Below are positions 1 to 9,523 of a stretch of 64,000 nt of DNA, in pieces. Source of the stretch: Bacteroidota bacterium (GTDB lineage Bacteria; Bacteroidota; Bacteroidia; Bacteroidales; UBA5342); contig QKHT01000212.1 in NCBI GenBank assembly GCA_003249935.1, positions 62,001-126,000 on the forward strand, written 5' to 3'. The position numbers and the translations under genes are program-made. Within the stretch, counting starts at the first letter, position 1; every line of letters begins with the position of its first letter. The notes beneath the pieces are model-generated. The model was not told the origin of the DNA and did no database searches. It was given only the letters and a program-made list of their open reading frames with translations.

Positions 1-214
1 CAATTTTGATGGTTTTTCCGTTATAATCGGTCATTTCACCACGCACGCTACCTAATAGTATTAAAACCATTTCCCTAACTTTATCTCCCTTGGCTGCAAT
101 TTGTATTTCTTTGTCAAAGTATTTAGTTTTCACCGCTTTGTTGTTGAACAAATTCTCAATTTCATCCGGGTTCAACCCAAAAAAGAGGGGTGATTGTTGT
201 AATGAGGATACCAT
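1..214 (-). CDS. Crp/Fnr-type transcriptional regulator, N-terminal part (cut by window edge)
   Basis: The minus strand reads an open frame from an ATG at 212-214 to the window edge, 71 codons without a stop. The protein begins MVSSLQQSPLFFGLNPDEI and continues into a beta-rich stretch, the usual opening of a cyclic-nucleotide-binding domain (a short helix, the 'SPLF.GL..DE...L' pattern, then beta strands). This fits the Crp/Fnr family, which binds DNA through a C-terminal HTH that lies outside the window. The effector cannot be judged from this fragment. It is transcribed divergently from the ricT-like gene at 430. Confidence 0.7.
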   Translation of the reverse strand, partial: MVSSLQQSPLFFGLNPDEIENLFNNKAVKTKYFDKEIQIAAKGDKVREMVLILLGSVRGEMTDYNGKTIKI

Positions 215-429
215 TTTTTGATTTGTATTTACTGCGAAAATAAGATGTTTTTTTGTATTTAGGCGGTCTCTAAATTCTTTTCATTCAATTTTAGTATTGA
301 ACCGATGGAAAAACAAGTGGTTCAGCCATTATAAATAGCACCGTTGCAAAACCTTTTAAGGCGCATTGTGTTAATTAAAGAAAGCGCATGGTTATGGTAT
401 GATGCGCTATTAAAATCGTAATTAACAGT

Positions 430-1563
430 ATGGTAGGAACAAGTTGTGGGAGTTGCTGTTCGACGGAAGTGATAACAGGCAACCAAAGATTAGATTACGA
501 AATATCGTTACGCTTTGCAAAACTAAAGATACATACATTTTTTGTCGGAACCACCGACGACACAATCAGCAGCGTTTTTGAGGTTCGTTTTAAAAATAAC
601 AGAAAGGAATTTTATACCAACCCCGATGAGGTAAAAGCGAAGCCTGGCGATGTGGTATTGGTTGAGTGTGAACGGGGTTACGATATTGGGATGGTGTCTC
701 TTTCGGGACAAAATGCCCTTACGCAGTACCACGAAAGGTATGGTCGGAGAGGGCCAAAACAGACGTACAAAATTCTGAGACAAGCCAAAGAAAACGACCT
801 TGATAAAATTAAAAAGGTGCGTTTTGCCGAAGAAAAAGCCATTCCGGCAAGTCGTAAAATAGCAACGTCGCTGGGTTTGGACATGAAGATAAGCGATGTG
901 GAGTATCAGGCCGATATGTCGAAAGCCATTTTTTATTATATCGCCGAAGGGCGGGTAGATTTTAGGGAGATGCTGAAGCTATTCAGAAATGAATTTGAAG
1001 TACGCATAGAAATGAAGCAAATTGGTGCACGTCAGGAAGCGGCACTTGTAGGTGGATTGGGGTCGTGTGGCCGCGAATTGTGTTGTTCGTCGTGGCGTAC
1101 GGATTTTGATTCGGTGACAATTGGTGCCGTAAAGTATCAGGATTTGCCGCAGAGTTCGCAGCGTTTGCTTGGTAAATGCGGCAAACTGAAATGTTGTTTG
1201 CTATACGAAATTGATCAGTATGCTGAGGCATGGCAGGAAATACCTAACGAATTATTGGTGCTTCATACCGAAAAAGGGGTAGCCCATAAAATGCGTCTCG
1301 ATGTGTTATCGGGTATTATTTGGTATGCATATGCTAATTCGGGCATGTCGAATCTGGTGCCCCTAACCATGAAACGGGTCAAAGAGATTATTGAAATGAA
1401 TAAACGGGGTAAGCGTCCCGAGGATTTGCTCGAACAGGTGGCTGCTCCGGAAGTAAATAGGGCCGAAAGCTTTACACATGGCGGTTTTGGTGGAAAAATA
1501 GAAATTGTAAAAAAGAAGAAGCAATTTTCGAAGCCAATTACAAAAAAAAACAAACCCAATTAA
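430..1563 (+). CDS. ricT: PSP1 domain protein, RicT-like
   Basis: A 377-residue protein with a central PSP1 domain. In Bacillus, RicT is part of the Fe-S-containing Y-complex (RicA-RicF-RicT) that helps RNase Y mature mRNAs; the partners are not in this window. Cysteines cluster at the N-terminus (GTSCGSCCS) and in two pairs in the C-terminal half (SCGRELCC and KCGKLKCC), the pattern expected for cluster ligands in this family. The C-terminus is lysine-rich and low in complexity. The ATG at 430 is the first good start. The gene is 44 bp upstream of the carboxylase operon and could share its transcript, but the functions are unrelated. Confidence 0.85.
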   Translation: MVGTSCGSCCSTEVITGNQRLDYEISLRFAKLKIHTFFVGTTDDTISSVFEVRFKNNRKEFYTNPDEVKAKPGDVVLVECERGYDIGMVSLSGQNALTQYHERYGRRGPKQTYKILRQAKENDLDKIKKVRFAEEKAIPASRKIATSLGLDMKISDVEYQADMSKAIFYYIAEGRVDFREMLKLFRNEFEVRIEMKQIGARQEAALVGGLGSCGRELCCSSWRTDFDSVTIGAVKYQDLPQSSQRLLGKCGKLKCCLLYEIDQYAEAWQEIPNELLVLHTEKGVAHKMRLDVLSGIIWYAYANSGMSNLVPLTMKRVKEIIEMNKRGKRPEDLLEQVAAPEVNRAESFTHGGFGGKIEIVKKKKQFSKPITKKNKPN

Positions 1564-1607
1564 AAAACAATTAGTTATTTTTATCGAAATTTTTAATATT
1601 AAACGCT

Positions 1608-3206
1608 TTGGAACCAATCAAATCAAATATCGTAAATACCGATGCATTGTTTGTAAACAACTACAATGCATCGAAACAGCGATCTTTGAAAATAGATTCA
1701 CTTTTAGAACAGGTGATGAACCGCTATACGGACGGTGCTGTGATAAAACATCTGGAGCGAGGTAAATTAACGGCCCGCGAAAGAATTTCAAAATTAGTTG
1801 ATGTTGGTTCCACATTTCTTGAACTTTCGGCTCTGGCCGCAAATGGTGCTTATAACCATGCATTTCCATCTGCAGGCATTATTACCGGTATTGGTGTTGT
1901 AATGAACCAATTGTGTGTAGTAGTGGCCAACGATGCAACTGTAAAGGGTGGAACCTACATTCATGAAACGATTAAAAAGCATTTAAGGGCATTGGAAATT
2001 GCGCTCGAAAACCGTATTCCCGCTGTATTTTTAGTAGATTCGGGTGGGGTTTATCTGCCAAATCATACCGAAGTATTTCCGGATCGCGACCATTTTGGCC
2101 GGATATTTTATCTGCAATCGCAATTGTCGGCAGCTTCAATCCCTCAAATTGCTGTTGTGATGGGATCGTGTACCGCCGGAGGGGCTTATGTGCCGGCTAT
2201 GAGCGACGAATGTATTATCGTTCGCAATCAGGGAACTATATTTTTAGCCGGGCCACCATTGGTTAAAGCTGCTACCGGCGAGGTGGTTACGCCCGAAGAG
2301 CTTGGTGGTGCAGAGGTTCATACCGCTATCTCGGGTGTAGCCGATCATATTGCCGATGATGACGCACACGCAATAGAAATTTGTCGCGATATTTTCGGTA
2401 CTCTGCCGGCAATGAAACTTCCGTTGGAACAACTCCCGAATGCTTACGAACAACCACTGTATGCAAGTGACGAAATTCATGGACTTATACCTGAAGATAG
2501 TAAGCAACCTGTTGATATACACGAAATTATAGCGAGAATAACTGATGGCAGCCGCTTTCATGAATTTAAAGCCAATTATGGCAAAACCTTAGTCACTGGT
2601 TTTGCGACGATAAAAGGGATTACAGTAGGAATAATCGCTAATAATGGCATTCTTTTTTCCGAATCGGCATTAAAGGGCACCCATTTTATTGAATTGTGTA
2701 ATCATCGCCATATACCGATTGTTTTTTTACAGAATATATCGGGTTTTATTGTTGGTAAAACTTCCGAACATGGCGGCATTGCCAAAGATGGTGCAAAAAT
2801 GGTTCATGCCGTTGCCACTGCCAATGTGCCAAAAATAACAATAATCATTGGCGGTTCATTTGGTGCAGGCAACTATGCCATGGCGGGTAGAGCATACAGT
2901 CCTGCATTCTTGTTTATGTGGCCCAATGCTCGTATTGGTGTTATGGGTGGAGAGCAGGCTGCCGGAGTATTAACTACACTAAAAATGCAAAACAATGTTA
3001 ATCAGTCACCCGAATCGCAGGCTAAATTAAGGCAAGAATTAATTGAACAATATAACAACGAGAGTTCGGCTTTGTATAGTACATCGCGAATTTGGGACGA
3101 TGGCATCATCCATCCGCACGAAACCCGCGATATTCTGGCACTAACTCTCACCGTAGTAAAGCAACGCAATAAAATGTTGCCAAAAAACGGCGTTTACAGA
3201 ATGTAA
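1608..3206 (+). CDS. liuB: Methylcrotonyl-CoA carboxylase, carboxyltransferase (beta) subunit
   Basis: A 532-residue carboxyltransferase that moves the carboxyl group from biotin to 3-methylcrotonyl-CoA, giving 3-methylglutaconyl-CoA in leucine breakdown. The sequence follows MCC beta rather than propionyl-CoA carboxylase: [30 protein letters not shown], a [16 protein letters not shown] segment and, near the C-terminus, [13 protein letters not shown]. The oxyanion-hole glycine stretches of both crotonase-like halves are intact. No ATG lies near the beginning; the frame starts with TTG at 1608, which gives the normal length for the family. It opens a nine-gene run and is followed 4 bp later by the hydratase gene, matching the liuB-liuC-liuD order of known leucine clusters. 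Confidence 0.9.
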   Translation: MEPIKSNIVNTDALFVNNYNASKQRSLKIDSLLEQVMNRYTDGAVIKHLERGKLTARERISKLVDVGSTFLELSALAANGAYNHAFPSAGIITGIGVVMNQLCVVVANDATVKGGTYIHETIKKHLRALEIALENRIPAVFLVDSGGVYLPNHTEVFPDRDHFGRIFYLQSQLSAASIPQIAVVMGSCTAGGAYVPAMSDECIIVRNQGTIFLAGPPLVKAATGEVVTPEELGGAEVHTAISGVADHIADDDAHAIEICRDIFGTLPAMKLPLEQLPNAYEQPLYASDEIHGLIPEDSKQPVDIHEIIARITDGSRFHEFKANYGKTLVTGFATIKGITVGIIANNGILFSESALKGTHFIELCNHRHIPIVFLQNISGFIVGKTSEHGGIAKDGAKMVHAVATANVPKITIIIGGSFGAGNYAMAGRAYSPAFLFMWPNARIGVMGGEQAAGVLTTLKMQNNVNQSPESQAKLRQELIEQYNNESSALYSTSRIWDDGIIHPHETRDILALTLTVVKQRNKMLPKNGVYRM

Positions 3207-3210
3207 GTCA

Positions 3211-4002
3211 ATGGAAGAAAATTTGAAATACATCGAATACCATTTTGAAAAGGATACTGGTATTATTTATATTTGGTTGAACCGGCCAAATAAAGGAAAT
3301 GCGTTTAACAGCCAAATGGCTTTAGAAATTGTGCAGGTTTTCGATTTTGTAGTAAAAATTGAAGGTGCAAAGGCCATTCTTTTGGCAGGTAGAGGCAGTA
3401 CCTTTTGCAGCGGTGCCGATTTGCTGTGGATGCGTGATGCCTGTCGGACCTCGCGCGACGAAAACGATGCACAAGCAAGACTCTTAGCCTCGGTATTCGA
3501 TGCTGTTTTTCGATGTCCTTTACCAGTTATTGCATTAGTGCATGGTAAAATAATGGGTGGGGGATTAGGTGTTCTTGCGGCATGTGATGTAGTTTTTGCT
3601 GATGTAAATGCCACGTTTTGTTTGCCGGAGGTGCGAATTGGGTTGTCTCCATCAACGATAATGCCATATTTGTTGAACCGTATGAACCTTTCGGCTGTAA
3701 GAAAATTGGCATATTTTGCTGAACCGATTGGTGCAAATTCGGCACTTGATTTAGGACTTATCGATGCATGCCATTCTTCGGAAGAGGTTGTAATTGAGGC
3801 TTTAAATTTTGTGAAGACGGTTGTAAAAGGTCAACGATTTGCTCTTGAAGAGGTAAAACGGTTAAGTTGTAGCCTCACGAAAACCGGCTCAATTACACCC
3901 AAAGCTATAAACGAGAGTGTAAAATCAATCGTCGAACTCAGGGAAAAAAGTGAAGTACTCGATCTTTTAAACCAACGCATCGCAGCTTTGTCGAAAAAAT
4001 AG
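3211..4002 (+). CDS. liuC: Enoyl-CoA hydratase family, likely methylglutaconyl-CoA hydratase
   Basis: A 263-residue crotonase-fold protein. It has the substrate-binding stretch around residues 60-75 (AGRGSTFCSGADLLWMRDA), the oxyanion-hole glycines (HGKIMGGGLGVLAACD) and the catalytic-region segment FCLPEVRIGLSPSTIMPY. Family membership is clear. The assignment to 3-methylglutaconyl-CoA hydratase, which yields HMG-CoA, rests on its place between the two carboxylase subunit genes, as in liu clusters, and on the LWM..A motif common in that subgroup. It abuts the next gene directly: the TAG stop is followed at once by the ATG of liuD. Confidence 0.82.
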   Translation: MEENLKYIEYHFEKDTGIIYIWLNRPNKGNAFNSQMALEIVQVFDFVVKIEGAKAILLAGRGSTFCSGADLLWMRDACRTSRDENDAQARLLASVFDAVFRCPLPVIALVHGKIMGGGLGVLAACDVVFADVNATFCLPEVRIGLSPSTIMPYLLNRMNLSAVRKLAYFAEPIGANSALDLGLIDACHSSEEVVIEALNFVKTVVKGQRFALEEVKRLSCSLTKTGSITPKAINESVKSIVELREKSEVLDLLNQRIAALSKK

Positions 4003-6003
4003 ATGATTCAAAGGGTAATTAAAAAAGTATTGATCGCCAACAGGGGCGAAATTGCTTCGGCCATAGTACGCGAAGCCGAAAAAATGGGTATACAAAGTGT
4101 TGTTGTTTATACCGCCGACGATTTACAGTTAAACTATTTGAATAAGGCACACAAAGCAATATTAATCGAAGGTAACAATCTCTCTGATACCTACTTGAAT
4201 ATTGATTTGCTTCTAAACATCGCGATCTCCAATCAATGCGATGCAATTCATCCCGGTTATGGATTTTTAGCCGAGAATGCAAAATTTGCAAGGGATTGTC
4301 TTGCCAGTGGATTAATTTGGATTGGTCCCTTTCCCGAGACAATAACCCTGATGGGCGACAAATATCGGGCTCGCAATTTTGTAAAAAATCTTGGCTATCC
4401 GGTACCCGAAGGTAGGGTAGGTAATGTGCAGGAATTAAGTTCTTTGCCCAATATAATTCATTTTCCAACAATGATAAAGGCATGTGCCGGCGGCGGTGGA
4501 AAAGGGATGCATATTGCACGAAATAAAGCCGATTATGAGGCGTATTTGCCATTGGCTGCAAAAGAAGCCAAAATGCTGTTTGGCGACGATACATTGTTAG
4601 TCGAAAGTTTTGTGGCTGATGCTAAACATATTGAAGTTCAGGTCTTTGGAGATATGTATGGTAACGTAGTGCATGTTGGCGATCGCGATTGTTCCGTACA
4701 ACGCCGTTATCAAAAAATAATTGAAGAAGCACCATCTGCATCCATCTCACATAAAATAAGACAACAACTGCTTTCTGCTGCTGTGGATATTGCTAAGAAA
4801 TCGGGTTATATCAATGCCGGTACCATCGAATTTATTGTTAGTAATGATGAAAAATGGTACTTTTTGGAAATGAATACCCGAATACAGGTGGAACATCCTG
4901 TAACAGAAGAGGTTTATTGCGTAAATCTCATATCCGAACAATTTAAAATTGCGATGGGTTATCCTTTAAGCATTCGTGTAGGTGATTCCATTCCTGAAAA
5001 ACATGCAGTAGAGTGTCGTATTTATGCCGAAGACTGGCAGCATGGGTTTATTCCTTCAATGGGAAATTTTGAATTGATTACTAACGGTATTGGTCGCGAT
5101 GTAAGAATTGAAACTGCATTTAATGGTAATTCTAATTTATCGTCGTCATACGATGCCCTTTTAGCCAAAGTAATTGTTTGTGGTTCAACACGTAACGAAG
5201 CCATCGATAAAATGAGTGTTGCATTAAAACAAATGATTGTTACGGGTATTGTGACCAATATTCCTTACCTTCTCACGGTTGTAAATTCGGATTATTTTAT
5301 TCGGGCAACTTTTAACACTCGGTTATGCGATGAAAAAACAATTGAGTTAGTTGGAAAAACGGTAGATTTTAAAAACCAATTCGGACTACCTGAATGTGTT
5401 GCAACCTTGCTTGTAAAGGAATTGTTAATTGCCACATTTTATGGAAAAAATAAATCATTCTGGTATGAACCGGTATTCCCTGGTCGAAAACAGTTTTTAA
5501 GGGTTGAGAATGGTGGCGGTGATGAAATAGCCTCATATCGTTTCGAAAGCAATTCGAGTGTTACTTTTTGGATGTGTAATAAAGAACATACAATTCAAAA
5601 TGTATGTGTTGAACCGGAATTAAGTGTAATGAATTTTACCTACAATAATCTAAATTATCGGATTGGGTTCAATATCGACACCGCAAACAACTTATACTAT
5701 AGATTTGGATTTCAGTATGTTATATGCAAAAATAAAATAAGAATTGTCGAAAGGCAATCTGGTACCATATCCGGTTCAATAAAAAATATAAAATCGCCAC
5801 TGCCGGGCAAAGTATTGTCTGTATTGGTAAAAATGGGAGATAAGGTCAACAAAGGTGACCTTTTATTGGTTATAGAGTCAATGAAAATAGAAAACAATGT
5901 AATGTCCCAAATGGGTGGAATAATAAAAGAGGTACTTGTCTCGGAAAAAGAGCAAATTTCCACCGGACAAACTTTAGTACAAATGGAAATCGATAATCAA
6001 TAA
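4003..6003 (+). CDS. liuD: Methylcrotonyl-CoA carboxylase, biotin carboxylase/carrier (alpha) subunit
   Basis: A 666-residue subunit with an N-terminal biotin carboxylase (KVLIANRGEIASAIVREAE; ATP-grasp glycine loop KACAGGGGKGMHIA; MNTRIQVEHPVTE, which holds the catalytic Glu/Arg region) over about residues 1-450. A linking BT-like region follows, then a biotinyl domain from about 595. The biotin-accepting lysine is Lys628 in ESMKIENN; the usual AMKM motif is changed to SMKI, which keeps the lysine. It carboxylates its own biotin with ATP and bicarbonate and passes it to the beta subunit encoded two genes upstream. Three bases separate it from the acyl-CoA dehydrogenase gene. Confidence 0.9.
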   Translation: MIQRVIKKVLIANRGEIASAIVREAEKMGIQSVVVYTADDLQLNYLNKAHKAILIEGNNLSDTYLNIDLLLNIAISNQCDAIHPGYGFLAENAKFARDCLASGLIWIGPFPETITLMGDKYRARNFVKNLGYPVPEGRVGNVQELSSLPNIIHFPTMIKACAGGGGKGMHIARNKADYEAYLPLAAKEAKMLFGDDTLLVESFVADAKHIEVQVFGDMYGNVVHVGDRDCSVQRRYQKIIEEAPSASISHKIRQQLLSAAVDIAKKSGYINAGTIEFIVSNDEKWYFLEMNTRIQVEHPVTEEVYCVNLISEQFKIAMGYPLSIRVGDSIPEKHAVECRIYAEDWQHGFIPSMGNFELITNGIGRDVRIETAFNGNSNLSSSYDALLAKVIVCGSTRNEAIDKMSVALKQMIVTGIVTNIPYLLTVVNSDYFIRATFNTRLCDEKTIELVGKTVDFKNQFGLPECVATLLVKELLIATFYGKNKSFWYEPVFPGRKQFLRVENGGGDEIASYRFESNSSVTFWMCNKEHTIQNVCVEPELSVMNFTYNNLNYRIGFNIDTANNLYYRFGFQYVICKNKIRIVERQSGTISGSIKNIKSPLPGKVLSVLVKMGDKVNKGDLLLVIESMKIENNVMSQMGGIIKEVLVSEKEQISTGQTLVQMEIDNQ

Positions 6004-6006
6004 ATT

Positions 6007-7185
6007 ATGGAAAATATAAACAAAAATCCATTATTAACGCAACAACATATTGAATGGCGAAATAAAGTACGTCGTTTTGCCGAGTCCACTATTTTACCGG
6101 TAATTTTAGAAATAGATAAAAGGGCCGAGTTTAATAAAGAGCTTACCTGCAAAATGGGAGAAATTGGTTTATTGGGCATTCAGGTTGAGAAAAAATATGG
6201 TGGGCTGGATCTCGATTCTTTGTCTTATATTATTGCAGTAGAAGAAATTGCCAGAATTGATGGTTCACAAGCTGCTACCATTGCTGCACATAATTCACTT
6301 GGTTTGCATCCCATTGCAAAGTATGGTACCGAAGCCCAAAAGGAGATGTATTTGCCCAAATTAGCCAAGGGGAATCACCTTTGGGCCTTTGGACTAACCG
6401 AACCCACCGCAGGTAGCGATGCTCGTGGTGTTAAGACTTTTGTCGAAGAAACGACGGATGGGTTCATCATTAATGGCGAGAAAATTTTTATTACTAATAG
6501 TGCCTCCGATATGTCACTTGGGGTTACAATACAAGCAATTTCCGGTTCTAAGAATGGTAAACCATCACTTTCGGCTTATTTGGTCGATTATGATACACCC
6601 GGTGTTGAGCGTGAGTTTATTAAAGGAAAATTACTTTGGCGATCGGCCGATACTGGCAAAATTAAATTCGAAAATTGTAAACTGCCATCCGACAAATTGT
6701 TGGGAGAAAAGGGCAAAGGTGCACACATTATGCTCGAAACACTCGATGGTGGCAGATTGTCGATTGCTGCTATGGGGTTGGGATTGGCGCAGGGAGCGTA
6801 TGAAATGGCCAAATCTTATGCAATGAAACGCGAACAATTTGGCAAGCAATTAGCACGATTTCAGAGTGTTGCATTTAAAATTGCAGAAATGGACATGCGT
6901 ATTGAAACGGCCCGAAATACGCTATACCATGCATGCTGGCTCAAACAAAACCTAAAACCATATGGTCGCGAGGCTGCTATTGCCAAATTGTATTGTTCGG
7001 AAGTTGCGAAAATGGTGGCAGACGAAGCAATACAAATTTTTGGTGCCGTAGGTTTTTTGGCAGAGAATCATATAGAACGTTTTTTTCGCGATCAGCGCAT
7101 TCTGCAAATTGGCGAAGGTACATCTGAGATACTCCGCATCGTTATTGCAAAACATATCGGCTTGCCTGTTTCGGCGGCCGACTAA
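6007..7185 (+). CDS. Acyl-CoA dehydrogenase (isovaleryl-CoA dehydrogenase position, but unusual catalytic residue)
   Basis: A 392-residue flavoprotein with the full acyl-CoA dehydrogenase plan: helical N-domain, FAD-contacting FGLTEPTAGSDA near residue 128, and a C-domain with REQFGKQLARFQ. Its place in the operon suggests isovaleryl-CoA to 3-methylcrotonyl-CoA. However, the catalytic base sits at the ordinary position: Glu370 in IGEGTSEILR. Characterised isovaleryl-CoA dehydrogenases have a small residue there and take the Glu from an earlier helix (LDLER); this protein has LDGGR at 246-250. So the residues look like a short-chain or short-branched acyl-CoA dehydrogenase, and substrate assignment should stay open. 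Nine bases separate it from the IPP isomerase gene. Confidence 0.85.
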   Translation: MENINKNPLLTQQHIEWRNKVRRFAESTILPVILEIDKRAEFNKELTCKMGEIGLLGIQVEKKYGGLDLDSLSYIIAVEEIARIDGSQAATIAAHNSLGLHPIAKYGTEAQKEMYLPKLAKGNHLWAFGLTEPTAGSDARGVKTFVEETTDGFIINGEKIFITNSASDMSLGVTIQAISGSKNGKPSLSAYLVDYDTPGVEREFIKGKLLWRSADTGKIKFENCKLPSDKLLGEKGKGAHIMLETLDGGRLSIAAMGLGLAQGAYEMAKSYAMKREQFGKQLARFQSVAFKIAEMDMRIETARNTLYHACWLKQNLKPYGREAAIAKLYCSEVAKMVADEAIQIFGAVGFLAENHIERFFRDQRILQIGEGTSEILRIVIAKHIGLPVSAAD

Positions 7186-7194
7186 TATAACAAT

Positions 7195-8205
7195 ATGAAA
7201 GACAGAAAACTAGACCATTTAAATCTGGCTCTAAAGTCGCAAACTTTACCTGGCAGCAGCGACAAAAGGTTTTTATATGAACCACTATGCGGACATTCGA
7301 TGGTGGAGATAAAACCGTTTGATTTGGCCGGAAAAACAATGAAGTTCCCGATTTGGATAAGTAGTATGACCGGGGGAACCGCAGAGGCAGAGCATATTAA
7401 TAATAATTTGGCACGTGTATGTGCCGAATTTGGGCTTGGAATGGGATTGGGGTCGTGCAGGATTTATATGGATAAAAAGGGGTTCGAAAAACAGTTTGAG
7501 TTAAGAAAAATTGTTGGTTACGAATTGCCTCTTTGGGCCAATTTGGGCATTGGACAAATTGAAAAAGCTTTGGCAAATAATTCAATATCTGCAATTGACG
7601 ATATGGTAGACCGTTTACAAGCCGATGGCCTGATTGTACATATCAATCCGCTTCAGGAGTTTTTTCAGGACGAAGGCGATGTTTTTACTCAATCACCATA
7701 TCAAACACTTTATAAATTTATTGAAAAATCGCGGTTAAAAGTCATGGTAAAGGAAGTTGGTCAGGGTTTTGGTCCCGAAAGTCTTAAATTGTTGATGCAG
7801 TTGCCATTGGCCGCAATTGAATTTGGTGCTTTTGGTGGAACCAATTTCTCCAAAGTTGAAATAAACCGGGGTGAATCGGTAAGAAAATCGGCTTTGGCTC
7901 CGTTAGCTATGGTGGGCAACAGTGCCTATGATATGCTGGACTACATACGGGATATAAAGAAAGAAGGGTCTGATATTCAGTGCAAAACATTTATCGCATC
8001 CGGTGGAATCCGGCATTTTTTAGATGGTTATTATTTTATAAATAGTATGCCCTATTCTACGGCATTTGGTATGGCATCTCAGTTTTTGATTCATGCAAGA
8101 GGCGAATACGAAACACTTAAACAGTTTGTGTTGAACCAGATAGAAGGTTTGAATACTGCCTCGGCCTACCTACGAATTAATCCAAAATACAATAAGCATG
8201 ATTAA
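7195..8205 (+). CDS. fni: Type 2 isopentenyl-diphosphate isomerase (FMN-dependent)
   Basis: A 336-residue TIM-barrel flavoprotein that interconverts IPP and DMAPP. Family motifs are present: ISSMTGGTAEAEHIN, GLGSCR (usual GSQR/GSMR position), HINPLQE, KEVGQGFG, the FGAFGGTNFSKVE loop and a late FIASGGIR. It is the first mevalonate-pathway gene after the leucine genes, starting 9 bp downstream of the dehydrogenase gene and overlapping the HMG-CoA reductase gene by 8 bp, so the leucine and isoprenoid halves are physically one operon. Confidence 0.92.
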   Translation: MKDRKLDHLNLALKSQTLPGSSDKRFLYEPLCGHSMVEIKPFDLAGKTMKFPIWISSMTGGTAEAEHINNNLARVCAEFGLGMGLGSCRIYMDKKGFEKQFELRKIVGYELPLWANLGIGQIEKALANNSISAIDDMVDRLQADGLIVHINPLQEFFQDEGDVFTQSPYQTLYKFIEKSRLKVMVKEVGQGFGPESLKLLMQLPLAAIEFGAFGGTNFSKVEINRGESVRKSALAPLAMVGNSAYDMLDYIRDIKKEGSDIQCKTFIASGGIRHFLDGYYFINSMPYSTAFGMASQFLIHARGEYETLKQFVLNQIEGLNTASAYLRINPKYNKHD

Positions 8206-9523
8206 CGGGTTTTCGAAATTAGGTAAAATTGAGAAAATAAATAAAATTTCGGACTTAAGGTCATTCAATCCAGAAGATTGGGATGAAGTAAAACGCTTTT
8301 GGCATCGAGAACATGCCACACAGGAACTAATCGATGGTTTTAGTGAAAATGTACTTGGTAATTTTATTTTGCCATATTCAGTTGCTCCTAACTTTCTGAT
8401 TAACAGTAAAGAATATATAATTCCAATGGTTACCGAAGAGAGTTCGGTGGTTGCTGCTGCTTCGTGGGCTGCACGGTATTGGTTCGACAAAGACGGCTTT
8501 AAGTGTACTGTTTCGGGGACAAAAAAAAATGGTCAAATTCATTTTTTATGGCCTGCAAACTTGTCAGATCCAAACAATTATACAACCGAAATCGAAGAAT
8601 GCTTAATGCAGAGCGTTACCTCAGTAGCACAAAATATGATTAACCGTGGCGGAAGTATTGGCGATTTTCGGTTCAAAAAGCTGGATACAGTTGAACCCTA
8701 TGCTTGGTGTTTGGAAATAGGTTTTGAAACTGTAGATTCTATGGGGGCAAATTTTATTAATAGCTGCCTCGAAACCATGGCCAATGCGCTTGAAATTTGG
8801 ATTAAGAAAACTTTTAATGACAAATCCAATGGTTTTTTAGTGGTGATGTGTATATTGTCGAATTATACCGATGATTGTCGTGTTCAGGCTTCGATAAGTT
8901 GTCCGGTTTCGGCATTCGATGGTTTGATTGACGGGGTTGATGGACTAACTTTTGCTAAACGGTTTGTTCATGCGGTGGATATTGCACGTGTTGATGTCTT
9001 TAGGGCTGTAACACATAATAAGGGGATTTTTAATGGTATTTCGTCGGTTATTTTGGCTACTGGTAACGATTTCAGGGCGGTAGAATCGGTAGGACATGCC
9101 TGGGCTGCGCGTTCGGGTAAATATCGGTCACTGTCAACAGCCGAAATTTCTAATGATGGTATTTTTTTATTTTCACTTGATATTCCAATGGCCATTGGCA
9201 CTATCGGCGGCTTAACCAAGTTACATCCAATGGCTGCCTTTTCGCTTAAACTTCTTGGAAATCCAAACGTTACCGAATTGATGAAGATTGTGGCGGCGAC
9301 CGGGTTGGCAAGTAACTTTGCTGCGGTTAAAGCTTTGATTGGCGGTGGAATACAAAAAGGCCATATGAAACTTCATTTATCAAATATGCTTTCTGCTCTC
9401 AATGCCACCGAATTAGAAAAAAATATGGCTTTTCGTTTCTTTGTGGACAAAACGGTATCTTACCTTGCTGTAAGAGAGTATATTGATAAAATTAGAGCTA
9501 ATTCAGAGTTGATGAATGAATAA
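8198..9523 (+). CDS. mvaA: Hydroxymethylglutaryl-CoA reductase, class II
   Basis: A 441-residue soluble HMG-CoA reductase without membrane segments. Class II hallmarks are MVTEESSVVAAAS (residues 77-89, catalytic Glu), DSMGANFINSC (180-190) and a late IGTIGGLTKLHP stretch. It reduces HMG-CoA to mevalonate in biosynthesis, or runs in reverse in mevalonate degraders; the kinases and decarboxylase next to it argue for biosynthesis. Cofactor preference (NADH or NADPH) cannot be read safely. Its substrate is exactly the product of the hydratase encoded five genes upstream. It overlaps both neighbours by 8 bp, a sign of translational coupling. Confidence 0.92.
   Translation: MINGFSKLGKIEKINKISDLRSFNPEDWDEVKRFWHREHATQELIDGFSENVLGNFILPYSVAPNFLINSKEYIIPMVTEESSVVAAASWAARYWFDKDGFKCTVSGTKKNGQIHFLWPANLSDPNNYTTEIEECLMQSVTSVAQNMINRGGSIGDFRFKKLDTVEPYAWCLEIGFETVDSMGANFINSCLETMANALEIWIKKTFNDKSNGFLVVMCILSNYTDDCRVQASISCPVSAFDGLIDGVDGLTFAKRFVHAVDIARVDVFRAVTHNKGIFNGISSVILATGNDFRAVESVGHAWAARSGKYRSLSTAEISNDGIFLFSLDIPMAIGTIGGLTKLHPMAAFSLKLLGNPNVTELMKIVAATGLASNFAAVKALIGGGIQKGHMKLHLSNMLSALNATELEKNMAFRFFVDKTVSYLAVREYIDKIRANSELMNE

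Noticed and set aside
4019-4594. 191-codon open frame on the minus strand inside liuD
   Set aside because: It lies wholly inside a well-supported biotin carboxylase gene, shows no family motif and has the composition of a shadow frame.
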